Assembly (NCBI GenBank): GCA_964036155.1 | Contig: OZ038423.1 | Span: 45,833,249-45,897,248, forward strand | Reading direction: 5' to 3' | Origin: Diploscapter coronatus | Taxonomy: Eukaryota > Nematoda > Chromadorea > Rhabditida > Rhabditidae | Length of the DNA stretch: 64,000 bases | In this document: piece by piece, positions 37,351 to 48,121 of the stretch | Position numbering within the stretch: position 1 is the first letter of the stretch | How the letters are laid out: each line of letters begins with the position of its first letter | Translations under genes and position numbers: made by a program | Notes under the pieces: generated by a model | What the model saw: only the letters and a program-made list of their open reading frames with translations | Database searches by the model: none | What the model was told of the DNA's origin: nothing

Positions 37351-39613
37351 TTACGCCTCGATATTCTGAACCCTCTTTTTAACGATGAAAGGAGCGTCAT
37401 CTGAGTCTGGTTTTAATTCGAAGTCCACGTTCTTATAATTTATCACATCTTGCTTCTTTGCTTCAACCAGATAGTTGAATATTGCCCTAATTAGGTGTGA
37501 TTAAATTAATTAGCATGATTGTCGTATACCTGATTTTAATTAGGTGATCCCATAGCGAAAATCCTCCGAGTTCTGCCAGTCTTTCCATATAGGACCATTG
37601 CTCGTTAAGTAGGAAATGGAATAGCTTCTCATCTAGACCTCGGGATCTTTGTTTACTGAAACTTATGTCATATTTCAAGAAAATGATAAATTCATGCAAT
37701 CTTTAAATAGCACGACATAAGGAAAGCTAAACTTCATTTCTTTGCACGGTAAACGTAAAATTGTCATAGTCGACGTGGAAATTGACGTCTCTAAAATGGA
37801 TAGGCGATTTTCGCCGATCATTCCAACAGAACGCATAAATTTCGGACAAAAATTTGATGTATTCCAATTTGTAGGGTCTCAGCGCGTAGTTGTTTATATC
37901 GTAAGTGTAAGTCCATTGTTCTGAGCTCAATTCGTGGAATCGCTTCGGACCAAGACCCCGCCTCCTCTGTCTTCTGAAAACAAAGGGTGAGTTCCACTGA
38001 ATTGCAGGAAAATGGTGCATCTTACGGAGGATAAGTGATTTATTCGAAAGATTTCTATAAACCTTACTCCATCCATTCATCTTCGAAGTTTTCTAGCTCC
38101 TTTTGCGACGGTAGTTCGGTTTCTCCTAGAGCAAACGCCAACGCCATTCGAACCTGGCATTCAAATAGCGGGAAGGTTATCGCGACCAAGTTTAAGCCTG
38201 AAGATTTGTATAAAATGAAACGTTTGGAATATTTATTTATCACCTATGAAATACAATGATTTGGGGTATTTGATATGGACTACATGTTCGAACAGGGGAG
38301 ATACCATTTGATCTTCGGCTTTAAGTTCAATTACTTCAGAGGATAGGAAAGGGAACTGCAATTCGTATCTTCATTTTAGGTCTTATAATGTGAAGACCAA
38401 CCTTCATATTATACCCAGTGCAGAAAATAATCGTTTCAATATCTGTGATTTCTTTTCCGTCGGCAGTTATCGCGCCGTATTCAGTGATTTCAGCTACATG
38501 AACAGCATATTGGGCAATGCATTCAGGCAACCCCGTATATTCGGCTTTTCTGCTCACTAGTGCGACCTAAATTTGAATTTCCAGGTAGTTCCGACAAGTC
38601 CGGACCTACCTGAGTATTCTGTTTCGCCAACTGCAGAGCAATATCAATTCCAGAGGGCCCAGCCCCGATAATCAGAACTTTCTGACCATAAAACTCCGAA
38701 GCCTTCCTGTAGTCGTGACTATGCAAGGTTCGACCTAGTATTTTTGAGATTTTTTAAATGTAGGTAAGTTCCGACTTGCCCTTAAATCTACTATACTCCA
38801 GAGGTATTCTGGGGTCGAAATAATGCCCGTTACAAACGAATAGAATGTCATATAAACCAGAAGAGGTGGAATTCTGATGCTCGACTTCGACCTAAAATTA
38901 AAGACCGAAAGTTTTTTCGAAATTGAAAAAATACCCTCCATTTTTCCTCCTCTCTAGTGACCCGTGTAACTTTATGGTTGAACTTTATCGGTAGTCCCTC
39001 AGCATATTTCACTAGGTAGTCTAGAACGTCCTGAAATTTTTCCGTCATGCAAAATTTCAGGTTCAGAGTATAAGTCGTAAAATTTGATAAGCAAAAGTCG
39101 TAAAAGAATGTCAAGAATGACATTTCTAAAGCCATCGGAAGAATTTAGCATCGATTTTCACAGATTATTCGGGGATTATCAAATTCCTAATCTAAAAATG
39201 GTAAAGCGATATATACCTGGTGGTCCAAAAAGGATGGTTTATCATCGGAGAATGGTGCATTCTCATACATCATCGCCTCTTTCGGCAGATTGGTTCTAAA
39301 GCACCATTTTTACCAAAGGTTACCGAACTTGTACCATTTCAAACCCACTTCAAGTCAGTATACATACTCGAATGACATTGAGTGTTTTCAGAGTAAACCT
39401 AAAGTTTATCTTTTGGTGAATTTTACCATTTATTGATTTTTACCCATGTACCACCGGGCTGATCTATTTGCTCAAAGACGACAACATTTAGACCTAAATT
39501 TTGGGACTTGGTTACCATTTGGTAAAATGGTATAAAATGATACCCTGTTGAATCGAGTGTTTAGCAGCGGTAAGCCCAGCGGCACCAGCGCCAATAACAC
39601 AAACGTTTTGCAT
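37351..39613 (-). CDS. Flavin-containing monooxygenase with two alternative last exons
   Basis: The ATG at 39613 follows a TTTCAG acceptor and opens MQNVCVIGAGAAGLTAAKH, the FAD-binding GxGxxG. Later come SENTQCHSSMYTDLKWTNLPKE, then FKG joined to RTLHSHDYR (the FMO signature FxGxxxHS..Y), GQKVLIIGAGPSGIDIALQ (NADPH-binding Rossmann) and IETIIFCTGYNMK. The FKG/RTLH junction uses a GC-AG intron (GCAAGT donor, about 38753-38796). After ...NFEDEWM the donor can join in phase 2 either to exon A (37727-37973, RQRRRGLGPKRFHELSSEQW..., with its own TAG) or to exons B1/B2 (37530-37655 and 37351-37486, KQRSRGLDEKLFHFLLNEQW... ending NIEA and TAA). A and B1 are clear duplicates. FMOs oxygenate N- or S-containing compounds at the ER; nematode FMOs are also stress- and lifespan-linked. 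Confidence 0.85.
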
Positions 39614-40001
39614 AATTCCTGAAATTTCGAAAATACTGCAAGCTAAAACAAAGAACTAGACAACAAATGATGATTTTCAAAGTGTTTGCATCGAATTTGA
39701 AATTTCCTGATAAGAAACTGAAATTGTGTCGTAGCTAAATATAAAAGGAATGCCTTGATTATGACCTAGAAATAATGCTTGGAAATGCCAATTTAATCAG
39801 AAAAAAATCTTAAAATCAAAATTAAGCCATTTTTATTCAATAGTGAAATGTTCCTGGTTCAAACAAAGCGCAGAATATTATGTTACGTAGTTAAGCTGCG
39901 CTACTGATAATGACTCTTAATTGAATGGGAAAGGAAATGTTATTATCATTTATCGTTTTCTTTTCTTTTTATTTCTTCCCTCAGTTACTAACGGCAAATT
40001 C
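39614..40001. other. Divergent promoter region between FMO and the secreted-protein gene
   Basis: About 390 bp between divergent genes. A TTTCTTCCCTCAG acceptor at about 39972-39984 lies upstream of the plus-strand ATG. No other element is recognised. Confidence 0.4.
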
Positions 40002-41257
40002 ATGTTCTATTTGTTCATATTATGCAGTATCTTGAAAATTTCTAAGGTTTTTTTTTTTTTAATTTATGGCCTAAATGATATTTAAATTTAGCCTGAACTT
40101 TTAAATGGCAAGGGCACAAGTGATATTCGAATAGTGTGGGATTATAAAAGGGAAAAAGACACCGCTGTACCGGTTTATACCGTAAATGGCCGATATTTTA
40201 TGGAAGTCGAGGTAAAAAATAGGCTTAAATTAAAGTGAGATTTTAAATTTAGCAACTACTTCGAAATAAGTCGAGTCCTAACGATTTTGTTCCTTTGAAA
40301 CGGGCCTTAGAGCTAAACCCTAATGGAAAATGGATGAAGAGATTAGTGCAAAGTAAAAAATTAACAATTTTTAAACGTCATAGCATCGTAGCATCATATT
40401 ATAGACTGTTACAAATTATGATAGAGCAAAATGTAGGGTAGAGATTATTTTCCCTTGTTATTTCGTACGTTACAACTTTTCCAGGTCGCGATAAAAAACT
40501 TAAGTTTACTTAAAAATTTAACTAAAATTTAGGTAAAGACGACGTTTATAGAAATCGGCAGAAAAGAGAAAGGTGTTCTATGCAAGGCAAGGCCCAGATG
40601 ACTAGAGAAGGTATGAAAGTAGTGTATCACTTTTATCAATCTTTGACAAAATCGATGACTTGAAAGAAACATAGCATCATATTGACCTGAGATGATAGAT
40701 AATAGATCTAAAATCTCGTCATATTTTGCTATCCTTAGAAAATCATACAAATCTGAACTAAATTTTCAATCAAAAACCACAATTCTAGGAAAACAATAAA
40801 CTCTAGACTTCGGCATTTTATCACTATAAAAGACTATCATTTTCTTATCTGATTCAATAAAATTATGTGATTTGTGAATGATCTGAATCAAAATATAAAA
40901 TTATTTAAACTCAGGTAATATGGGAGCTTTCGTCTATACTGGCGAGCATGGTGTACGTCAGTCGCAGAGTTATCAAATCAGAAACGGAACCATGGGCGCT
41001 ATAGTCTATTCTCAGTCTGATGTGCCATGTCAGGTAAATTTTAACTTTATTCTAATTTTATAATTCAAACTCAGGGAGTGTCTTTATACTGGATCATACC
41101 GGCTATAGCGCCTCATAAAGGTGCTCGAAAAAAGCGGTTTATTATGGAGGACGGTACTCGAGTCGAATATTACGATGACATTTATCTGAGGGCTTTACCT
41201 CTACCTAGTCAAAGATATCCACACAGTTCGAATCCAGCTAAATTCAGAAATCCCTGA
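40002..41257 (+). CDS. Putative secreted protein, unknown family
   Basis: Exon 1 (40002-40046) encodes MFYLFILCSILKISK, a likely signal peptide, and joins in phase 0 to exon 2 at 40092 (PELLNGKGTSDIRIVWDYKR). Further exons encode GRYFMEVE, NDFVPLKRALELNPNGKWMK, NMGAFVYTGEHGVRQSQSYQ, GAIVYSQSDVPCQGVSLYW and a basic tail ending NPAKFRNP with TGA at 41255-41257. A middle exon near 40534-40608 is less certain. The mature protein would be about 200 residues, beta-rich by eye, with few cysteines. I do not recognise the family. Confidence 0.55.
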
Positions 41258-41598
41258 TTTTCAATATCTTTATTTTCAAAAACACATATCTTAGTAAAGA
41301 AAACCGCGTTTGAGATCAAACCTATGAAATGATGAACAATAAAGGAGAAGTTTTAGCAGGAAAGAAAATTTGCTAACTTTCGCGAAACCCAATTTGTTCT
41401 ACATGTAGTTGCACCCGTTAAATCAAAAAGAAAAAATGATTGAATACTGTCAGATGTATCGCTTCCGGGCCTGCTAATAAAATTAGCATAATGATCTCTC
41501 TCGGATAGTTTTTTTAACTAATCCTCATGATAAAATGAAAGATCATAAATTCTTTGTCGGGTCAGAAAATGAAATGTCTGATTACTGTGGTCCGTACT

Positions 41599-44500
41599 TC
41601 ATAGATGGACTGCGAAGGTATGTGTAGCCAGAACCTGAATCGCCCTGGTCATTCGGCGTCGCTTTTCGTAGGCCTGGATTTCGGGAGACGATGAATTCAT
41701 TGAGGTTTTGCAAGTCCAGTCAATCTGAAAATCGATTTTTAAAGCAGCATAAAAAGATGTTATTTAAAAGGCGTCGTACCAAAGAATCTACAGCCTGTTG
41801 TTGATTGTTCGCCTCGTAGAAAGATGCCAACATCTCAGCGACGTCCTGGTCCCAGATGATCGGGAACGATTCGATGGGCGAGTCGAACGTCGACGACGAC
41901 AGCGTCTGTAATTCAGAATCCATAAGTGACGCCACCTTACAGTAATCCAATAACCTGAGCGACTTTCAGAAGATGCTGCAGTTTAACGTCATTTTCGAGG
42001 AATTGACAGACCAGCGCTGCGAAGGACGTCAGACGAAGGTTCGTGAAGCAAACCCTGAAAACTACGGTAATTCCCAATTTTTTGAAAAATTAAAATACCG
42101 TAATCTGGTCCAGAACTCTTCGTTGATGAAGGGTTGACTGAGGGGTACGGTAACTGAGAAGCAATCGGGTTTCGACACGACGAGAGTCTCCAGATAGTAG
42201 CAGGTCGCCTCGTCCAATTCGTCTTGGACTGAAATTAAAACAAGTTAGCTACTCTAGTATCTCAATTACGAAAAATAATTATCATCGTTAGAAAGAATTG
42301 CTATTTAGCCCAACTAAACATTTAATTACCCGAATCGTCTCAAGTTAATAAGCCTAATTAAAAGATAATTAGTCAATAACCATATTTCAAGTCGCCCATC
42401 GTCCTGAGTAGCTCCGCATTGACCGGGTTGATTCTTATCGCCGTCTTCAGAAGCAAATCCAGACACTCCACAATCGCCTCGCTATTCGGGGCACTAGGGA
42501 GCCTGAAAAAGAAGGATTTCATAAATCTTGAATATAAAGGCAATTTATAACAAAAAAGGTAGTACGATAAACACCAAAGGAAATTTCTTAAGTTCCACAC
42601 GCTACATTATTTTTAATGGCTTTTATATCGCAGTACTTTTATAAAATCGCCAGATCTATTAAATTGAGGAATGTTCTAAATTCGGATTTAATCCTTACGG
42701 AGTTTCCTGGCCAAACATTTCAGTGGCTTTCGGCTGGTTGTAGATCCTCAACTTGTCTTTCTTCTCAGTGATCAGAGCTCGATTGAACAGGTGCGTGAAG
42801 AAGTTGAGAAGGCATGAGAGCAGGAAAGGCTCCTGAAATGAAGAAGTTTCGTAAATCCGGGTATGTAAAATCCCAAGATAAAAGTCCGTGGACTTTCATT
42901 TTTATCTTTCAAAAGATTAACTTCTATTATAGGAAACTTCTAATTTAGGTGAATTTCTAATGAAAATTTAAGACATGTGTAATCCTTTTTTTCCATACCC
43001 TAATGAATTTCAGAAGTTGCACCAGACATCCGATCTTGTGGATCTGATCTCTGTCCGCAAATTGGGGCACATTATCTCCTCGTCTCTTCCTGAAAAAATG
43101 TTTTTAATAATAATAAATTTCTTTATGAGTTAAAATCTGCTTAAAATCATTTTAAATTCAAATCACGTGCGATTCCTCCTTTCAAAACCGATGAAAAGTT
43201 CAAATTCAAAAAGACACTCGACAGTGAGCGTAAATCGCGTCGTTTCCTGCTCATTGCTTTATCTTCATTTTTGCTACTTTTCGATTTTCACCTTTTTTGT
43301 GAATTTCTTCGGTATTTTTCGCAAATTTTTCTCAGCAATTGCTAAAATCACTTGTCCCTGATCTGATACCGATAAAATGATCAAATTTGTGAAAATAAAT
43401 CGAACAAAGCAAAAAGAGGATTAAGCCGAGAAGTTTTCTCTGCTCAGCGATTACAAAAAAAAAAACTGGGTAGACGTGGCAAATAGGCTAGATTCCGAGC
43501 GTCCGTCATTTACGTATTTTTTGAAAGGAGAAATCGTAAGTGAAAATATATATTTTTTTAAAATGTTTACCCTGAAGTCCTGACGAATAGATGAGTGAAG
43601 TTCTCGACGAACGCAGAGACGACGTTAGAGTTCGACGGGTGTTGTCCCACAGCCGCCATTAATTGGACCAGAGTCAGCAGGGGGAAGGATTGGGGCACTG
43701 CGGATCTGCAAAAGAAGGGATTTTATATATCATTTCTCTTAGAAAAGGGCGATTTAATCAATTTGAATTATTTTATAAGAAAAATAATGTTTTTGATAAA
43801 CAAAATCTTTCTATTATATCTTTTATTTTGTTTACCAAAGTGAGTTTTCTGAGATTATAATTTAAAAATTTCCTTACTAACTTCTATTTATCAAGATTAC
43901 ATAATCCTCTTATATATTTTGATTAGAGAAACTTTTCTATTCTAACTGTTTTCTATGATAAGAAAAATGACTTGATCTTTCTACTTAAAAAAAGATAAAT
44001 AAAATCGAAAACCCACGAGACTTTCTTGATGATGAACTCGTATTCCTGAATGTTGAGGAGAGTGGCCATCGACTGAATGAAGAACGAGGCGATGTTGTTG
44101 AGACTGCGCAGATCCACTAGCAGCAAAGACTTCGTCGTCGGGCACTTCAGGGGCAGATCTGGAAGAAGGGGGATTTCAAATCGTCTTTTTGGATTTAATC
44201 AATCTGGATATAGAAAGTCCATTTTCCTACCCGAAGAAATCATTTGTCCTGGCATGTAGAGGGCACTGTTCACCACATTGTTTTGCAGTCGGATAAACTG
44301 AATTCAAACTTTAAAAATTAAACTCTTGTCAAAAATCGAAAAAAAACCTCCAGTGCGAACAACTGAGCTATGGTCTGATTTTGAGAGGCGCCCATTTCGT
44401 TGACATATCTGTCCACGTACACCTTCCATTGGGCGATGTTCTGAAGAAATTATATCAATTTTCAAGATTACGGTAACTTTGAAATACCCCTAGAGAGCCA

Positions 44501-47500
44501 AGTTGGTTCAGCTTGGAGAGGAGAAGCAAGTGGAAGACGTTGATTGGGTGGCCACTTCTGGTAGGGCCGATCACAACCTCATCCAACACGTCGGAATAGC
44601 GTAGCTGGAAAGAGGTCTTTTTCCGAGAGATCAACAATTATAAAGAGGTCAAAATTTTTGAAAATAGATCAAAATTTGCTTACCATCTTCGAGTGAAAGT
44701 ACCTCGTGACCACGGGTTCTTGCTGCATCTCCATGAAAGCGGCTTTCAACGTCTCCAGCTTGAAATGAATGAGAATCCGCCAATAGGAGTTGTCGCTTGA
44801 GAGAAGAACTGGAAAGGAGTAAATTAGGATTTCATATATCTCATCGATTTAAAACAAGTCGAGATCTTATATGTCTCCTGGATTAAAAAGATAAAAATCT
44901 CATATATCCCTTTAGAATTAAAAAAAGGGTTTCAGAGTTTCATAAATCTCACCTCTGAGTAGCTGAGCTCCAGGAACGACGATTGAAGGCGGCCTCTGAA
45001 TGTGGACGATGGGCTTGGGTACTCCCCCGAAGACGAGCATTTCCGAGGCGTATTTCTTCAGTTCCTCCAGGATATTAGCATAATTCGCAGAGAGGAAGTG
45101 GAGAAGCGCAGTGACGAAGTTGCGATCAGAAACTAGAGGGACTTGTCGGATCAGGGACTGAAACAGGAGTTTCATATATCATTTCGAAAGGCGTTTTATA
45201 TATCCGGATCTAATGATAGACAGTCATAGGTAGCCTTGAATAAATAAGATTATCTATTCAATATTCCTTTCGTCAAAAAATTATGCGGCTATTTTTAAGT
45301 TTCAAATCTAAGAGATTCGGGATTTCAAATATCCCCCACCTGAACGAATCTCTGAGTGGTTGATGGATCGTCGAAATTCGGTCGAATGGCGATTATCCTT
45401 CCTTCCACTGCGTCTCTGGCCATGTTCTCTGCGGCTACCATAATCTGAAAGAAAAAAATCAATCATTTTATTCTTTCAAAAATTAAAACTACCTTGAAAT
45501 GTCCATCCAACTGAGTTTCCGCTTGCCTTCTGTAGAAGCGTCTTTTTCGAAAGATGTTTGAATCGTCGGTGAGAAACTGAAAGTTCAAAAATTGAATAAA
45601 AATACAAATTTGTAATTATCAAAAAATTGAATGCTTAAAAAGCGACTAATAAAAGCGAAAAAGTTGCACATCGCTACATACGAAACAGTATACGAAATGA
45701 TGGAGGAGAGATTCTATCACCTTACTATTTCGTATATAACGAATGCAAGCTATCTTTCCAGATTTTCTAAAAATGCAAGTTTTAATTCATACCTTCTGAT
45801 CAATGATCATCTCGTCCTCTTCATTCCTCTTGGCCAATTTGGGGAAGATCGGTTTAAGTCCCAGGCAGGTGCAGTACCCATTCACTTTTTCGGGCTGGAA
45901 GGCGATCAGTCGATTGTCCGAACTCGTCATTTTGCAGTTTATCTTCAGCAGGTCGTGTTTGCACCCGGATAGGTCGCCACTGGAAAAATTAAAATATTTT
46001 CTAAATCTAAAATTGTCTTACTTGGAGAATTTATACTCCACCATCTCAAAGTTAGCCTTGTTAGCCAGGTCCTTAGCTGGTACTGGGATTCCAGAAATTG
46101 TGAAGTCGACCTGAGTATTGAGAAATTAGCAGAAAAATGAAAACTCGGCAATTAAATTTATTTTAAATTGGAAAAGTTATTGCAAAATATCGTGCTCGCC
46201 GCTGAAAAGGCGCGCTTCAACCCTAGAATCCATGCTTCAATCAAAAATGAAAGTGCTGCTAGTTACCTCTTCTTCTTTCTCCCCCTGATAAGTGAAAAAA
46301 GGACAGCACTCTCATTTCAATTGGAGCAAGAAATTTAGAGTTAGAGCACGCTCGTTCCAGCGCCGAATACTATAACAACGAGAACGATAAATTCAAAATG
46401 AAAAAAATTATAGTAAACCTGAGGAATTTCGACCACCAAAGATGGACCCGTAATGGCGACTTCTAGCGTGTCTGGAGCCGCTTTGACGAAGGGCGACAGG
46501 AACGAATTGATGGCTGGCACGGCCATTTCACAGGGGCTGTTCGCCATTTTTGTGAAGTAGGCCAGAGCACTGAAAACTAGAATTTTGATTTAAAATCATA
46601 AAAAAATCGAAAATAATAAAGGTTCGAAAATCAAAATACTCACTTCGGCACCCTTTCCTTGATCTCGCCAATCAGCTTCTTGATCGCCTCCTGCTTTGAG
46701 ATGCTCGTTTCATTAGCGGATGCCCTGAAAATTCAATTCTGGTAAACATGGTAAAGAAAGTGGTATTCTTACTGGCTGAAGGACGGTATCTTTGGGGCGG
46801 GAAATGGTAGCGTGGTCTTCTGGTAGACGAACATCGTGAACGAGTGAGTGATCCAGGGCTCGAATGCGGCGATGGGAGATGGTACGGATGGGCCTTGCAG
46901 GAAAGCTTCTAATCGCTCTACCAGAGACTTGGCAATCGACCATTCACCTCTGAAATGGTAAAATTATAAAAATGGTAAAAAGAATATTTTGGCACCGTAA
47001 AATAGTAAATACCTACCTGTCAACCAATTGGCTGAAGTCCCATTTGAGCGCAGAAAAGCAGGCCGCTGCACATAGCCAAAGACAGGCGCACTTTCCGTTG
47101 ATGTACTGCACGTCTTCTGGAAATCATAAATTTACAAAAAAAAATCAAGAAATAAGTAGAAAAAGAAAAGACACGTTGAACAATTACCTTGTTGATCGTT
47201 CTGACTGTCCAGAAGACTGATCTCCTTTTCAGTGGCCAGGGCTTCGGACACGAACTGGATGCAAAGTTCGGAGAGGGTGGCTGAAAAAATGCAATTCCAT
47301 AAGATTTTAAAACGCAGCAGATTAAGAAATATTGAACATCTTCATACATTAAATGAACTATTTTTAAGAGTGCTCCATAAAACAATAGTTGAAATAATAA
47401 AAACACCCACCATTATCAGATTGGTCATTTTCCAGAAGTTCTTGCAGCCTTTTTCGATCGACGAAATAATCGAACCAATTGGTCTTAGGCTCGCTCCAAT

Positions 47501-47552
47501 CGCCCTCGTATTCATGCAGAAGTTGTTCTTCAAATGAATTGTCGCATAACAT
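41599..47552 (-). CDS. ints-8: Integrator complex subunit 8 (INTS8)
   Basis: More than 20 exons, about 820 residues. The ATG at 47552 follows TTTTCAGG. The N-terminal region has NWFDYFVDRKRLQELLEN, matching the WFEFLL...L start of INTS8, and later SALKWDFSQLVD (human AHLKWDLDILEK). The C-terminal part has a TPR-like block AIRINPVNAELLRTMGDLKY followed by LDEATCYYLETLVV. It ends with IIWDQDVAEMLASFYEANNQ, SPEIQAYEKRRRMTRAI and TGA at 41599-41601, parallel to the human IWDVTILEYLTYLHHK ... QRRKKKFLQ end. INTS8 helps hold PP2A on Integrator and is needed for snRNA 3' processing and promoter-proximal attenuation of RNA polymerase II. One intron holds a foldback element (46186-46352). Confidence 0.8.
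46186..46352. mobile_element. Small foldback element in an INTS8 intron
   Basis: Imperfect inverted arms: GTGCTCG... AATCAAAAATGAAAGTGCTG on the left and CAGCACTCTCATTTCAATTG ...GAGCAC on the right. About 165 bp in all. Confidence 0.5.
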
Positions 47553-48121
47553 CCTGAAAATTAGAATAATCAACAAAAACCACTTGCCAAGTTTGCTGTG
47601 TTGTAAAAAAAATACGGTTTTACTCTACTTCACCATAGAGTACAAAGATGAATAAATCTTTGAAAATTACTGTAAAAATTTCGATTATACGCTTTGTGCG
47701 GCAGAATAAAACTGACAATATCCAAAAAGAAATCAATAAAGTAAAATAAAGGATTTCTTTATTCGTATCGGTAAAAATGTATGCGTTTTACAAAGAAGCG
47801 TAACAAGTATGATTTACAGTGATTTCAATGGGAATGATCGTGTGTCTGGAGACTGACTATTTCACAATAATTCAAAGACTTTCAAGTAAATGAGTTTACG
47901 AGGCATGGCATAGAATGCGTAAAGTATACAAATCCTGGATATCAAAAATCTGGATATAATATAAAGCTATGTCGATCTCTTGAGTAAGTACTATTCAATC
48001 TGAGTATTCGAAAAAATAAGCTCTAATAAAAAATCTACTAATTGGAGATTCGAAAATATTATCTTTTGCAAAAAAATAGAATCGGAAATGCAGACCACTC
48101 GCTTATTCGATCATATTCAAA
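47553..48121. other. Gap between NDRG and INTS8 (same strand)
   Basis: About 570 bp holding the NDRG 3' UTR; a minus-strand AATAAA appears as TTTATT near 47757. The INTS8 start follows about 200 bp later with an SL-type acceptor. Same orientation and modest spacing allow an operon, but do not prove it. Confidence 0.4.
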
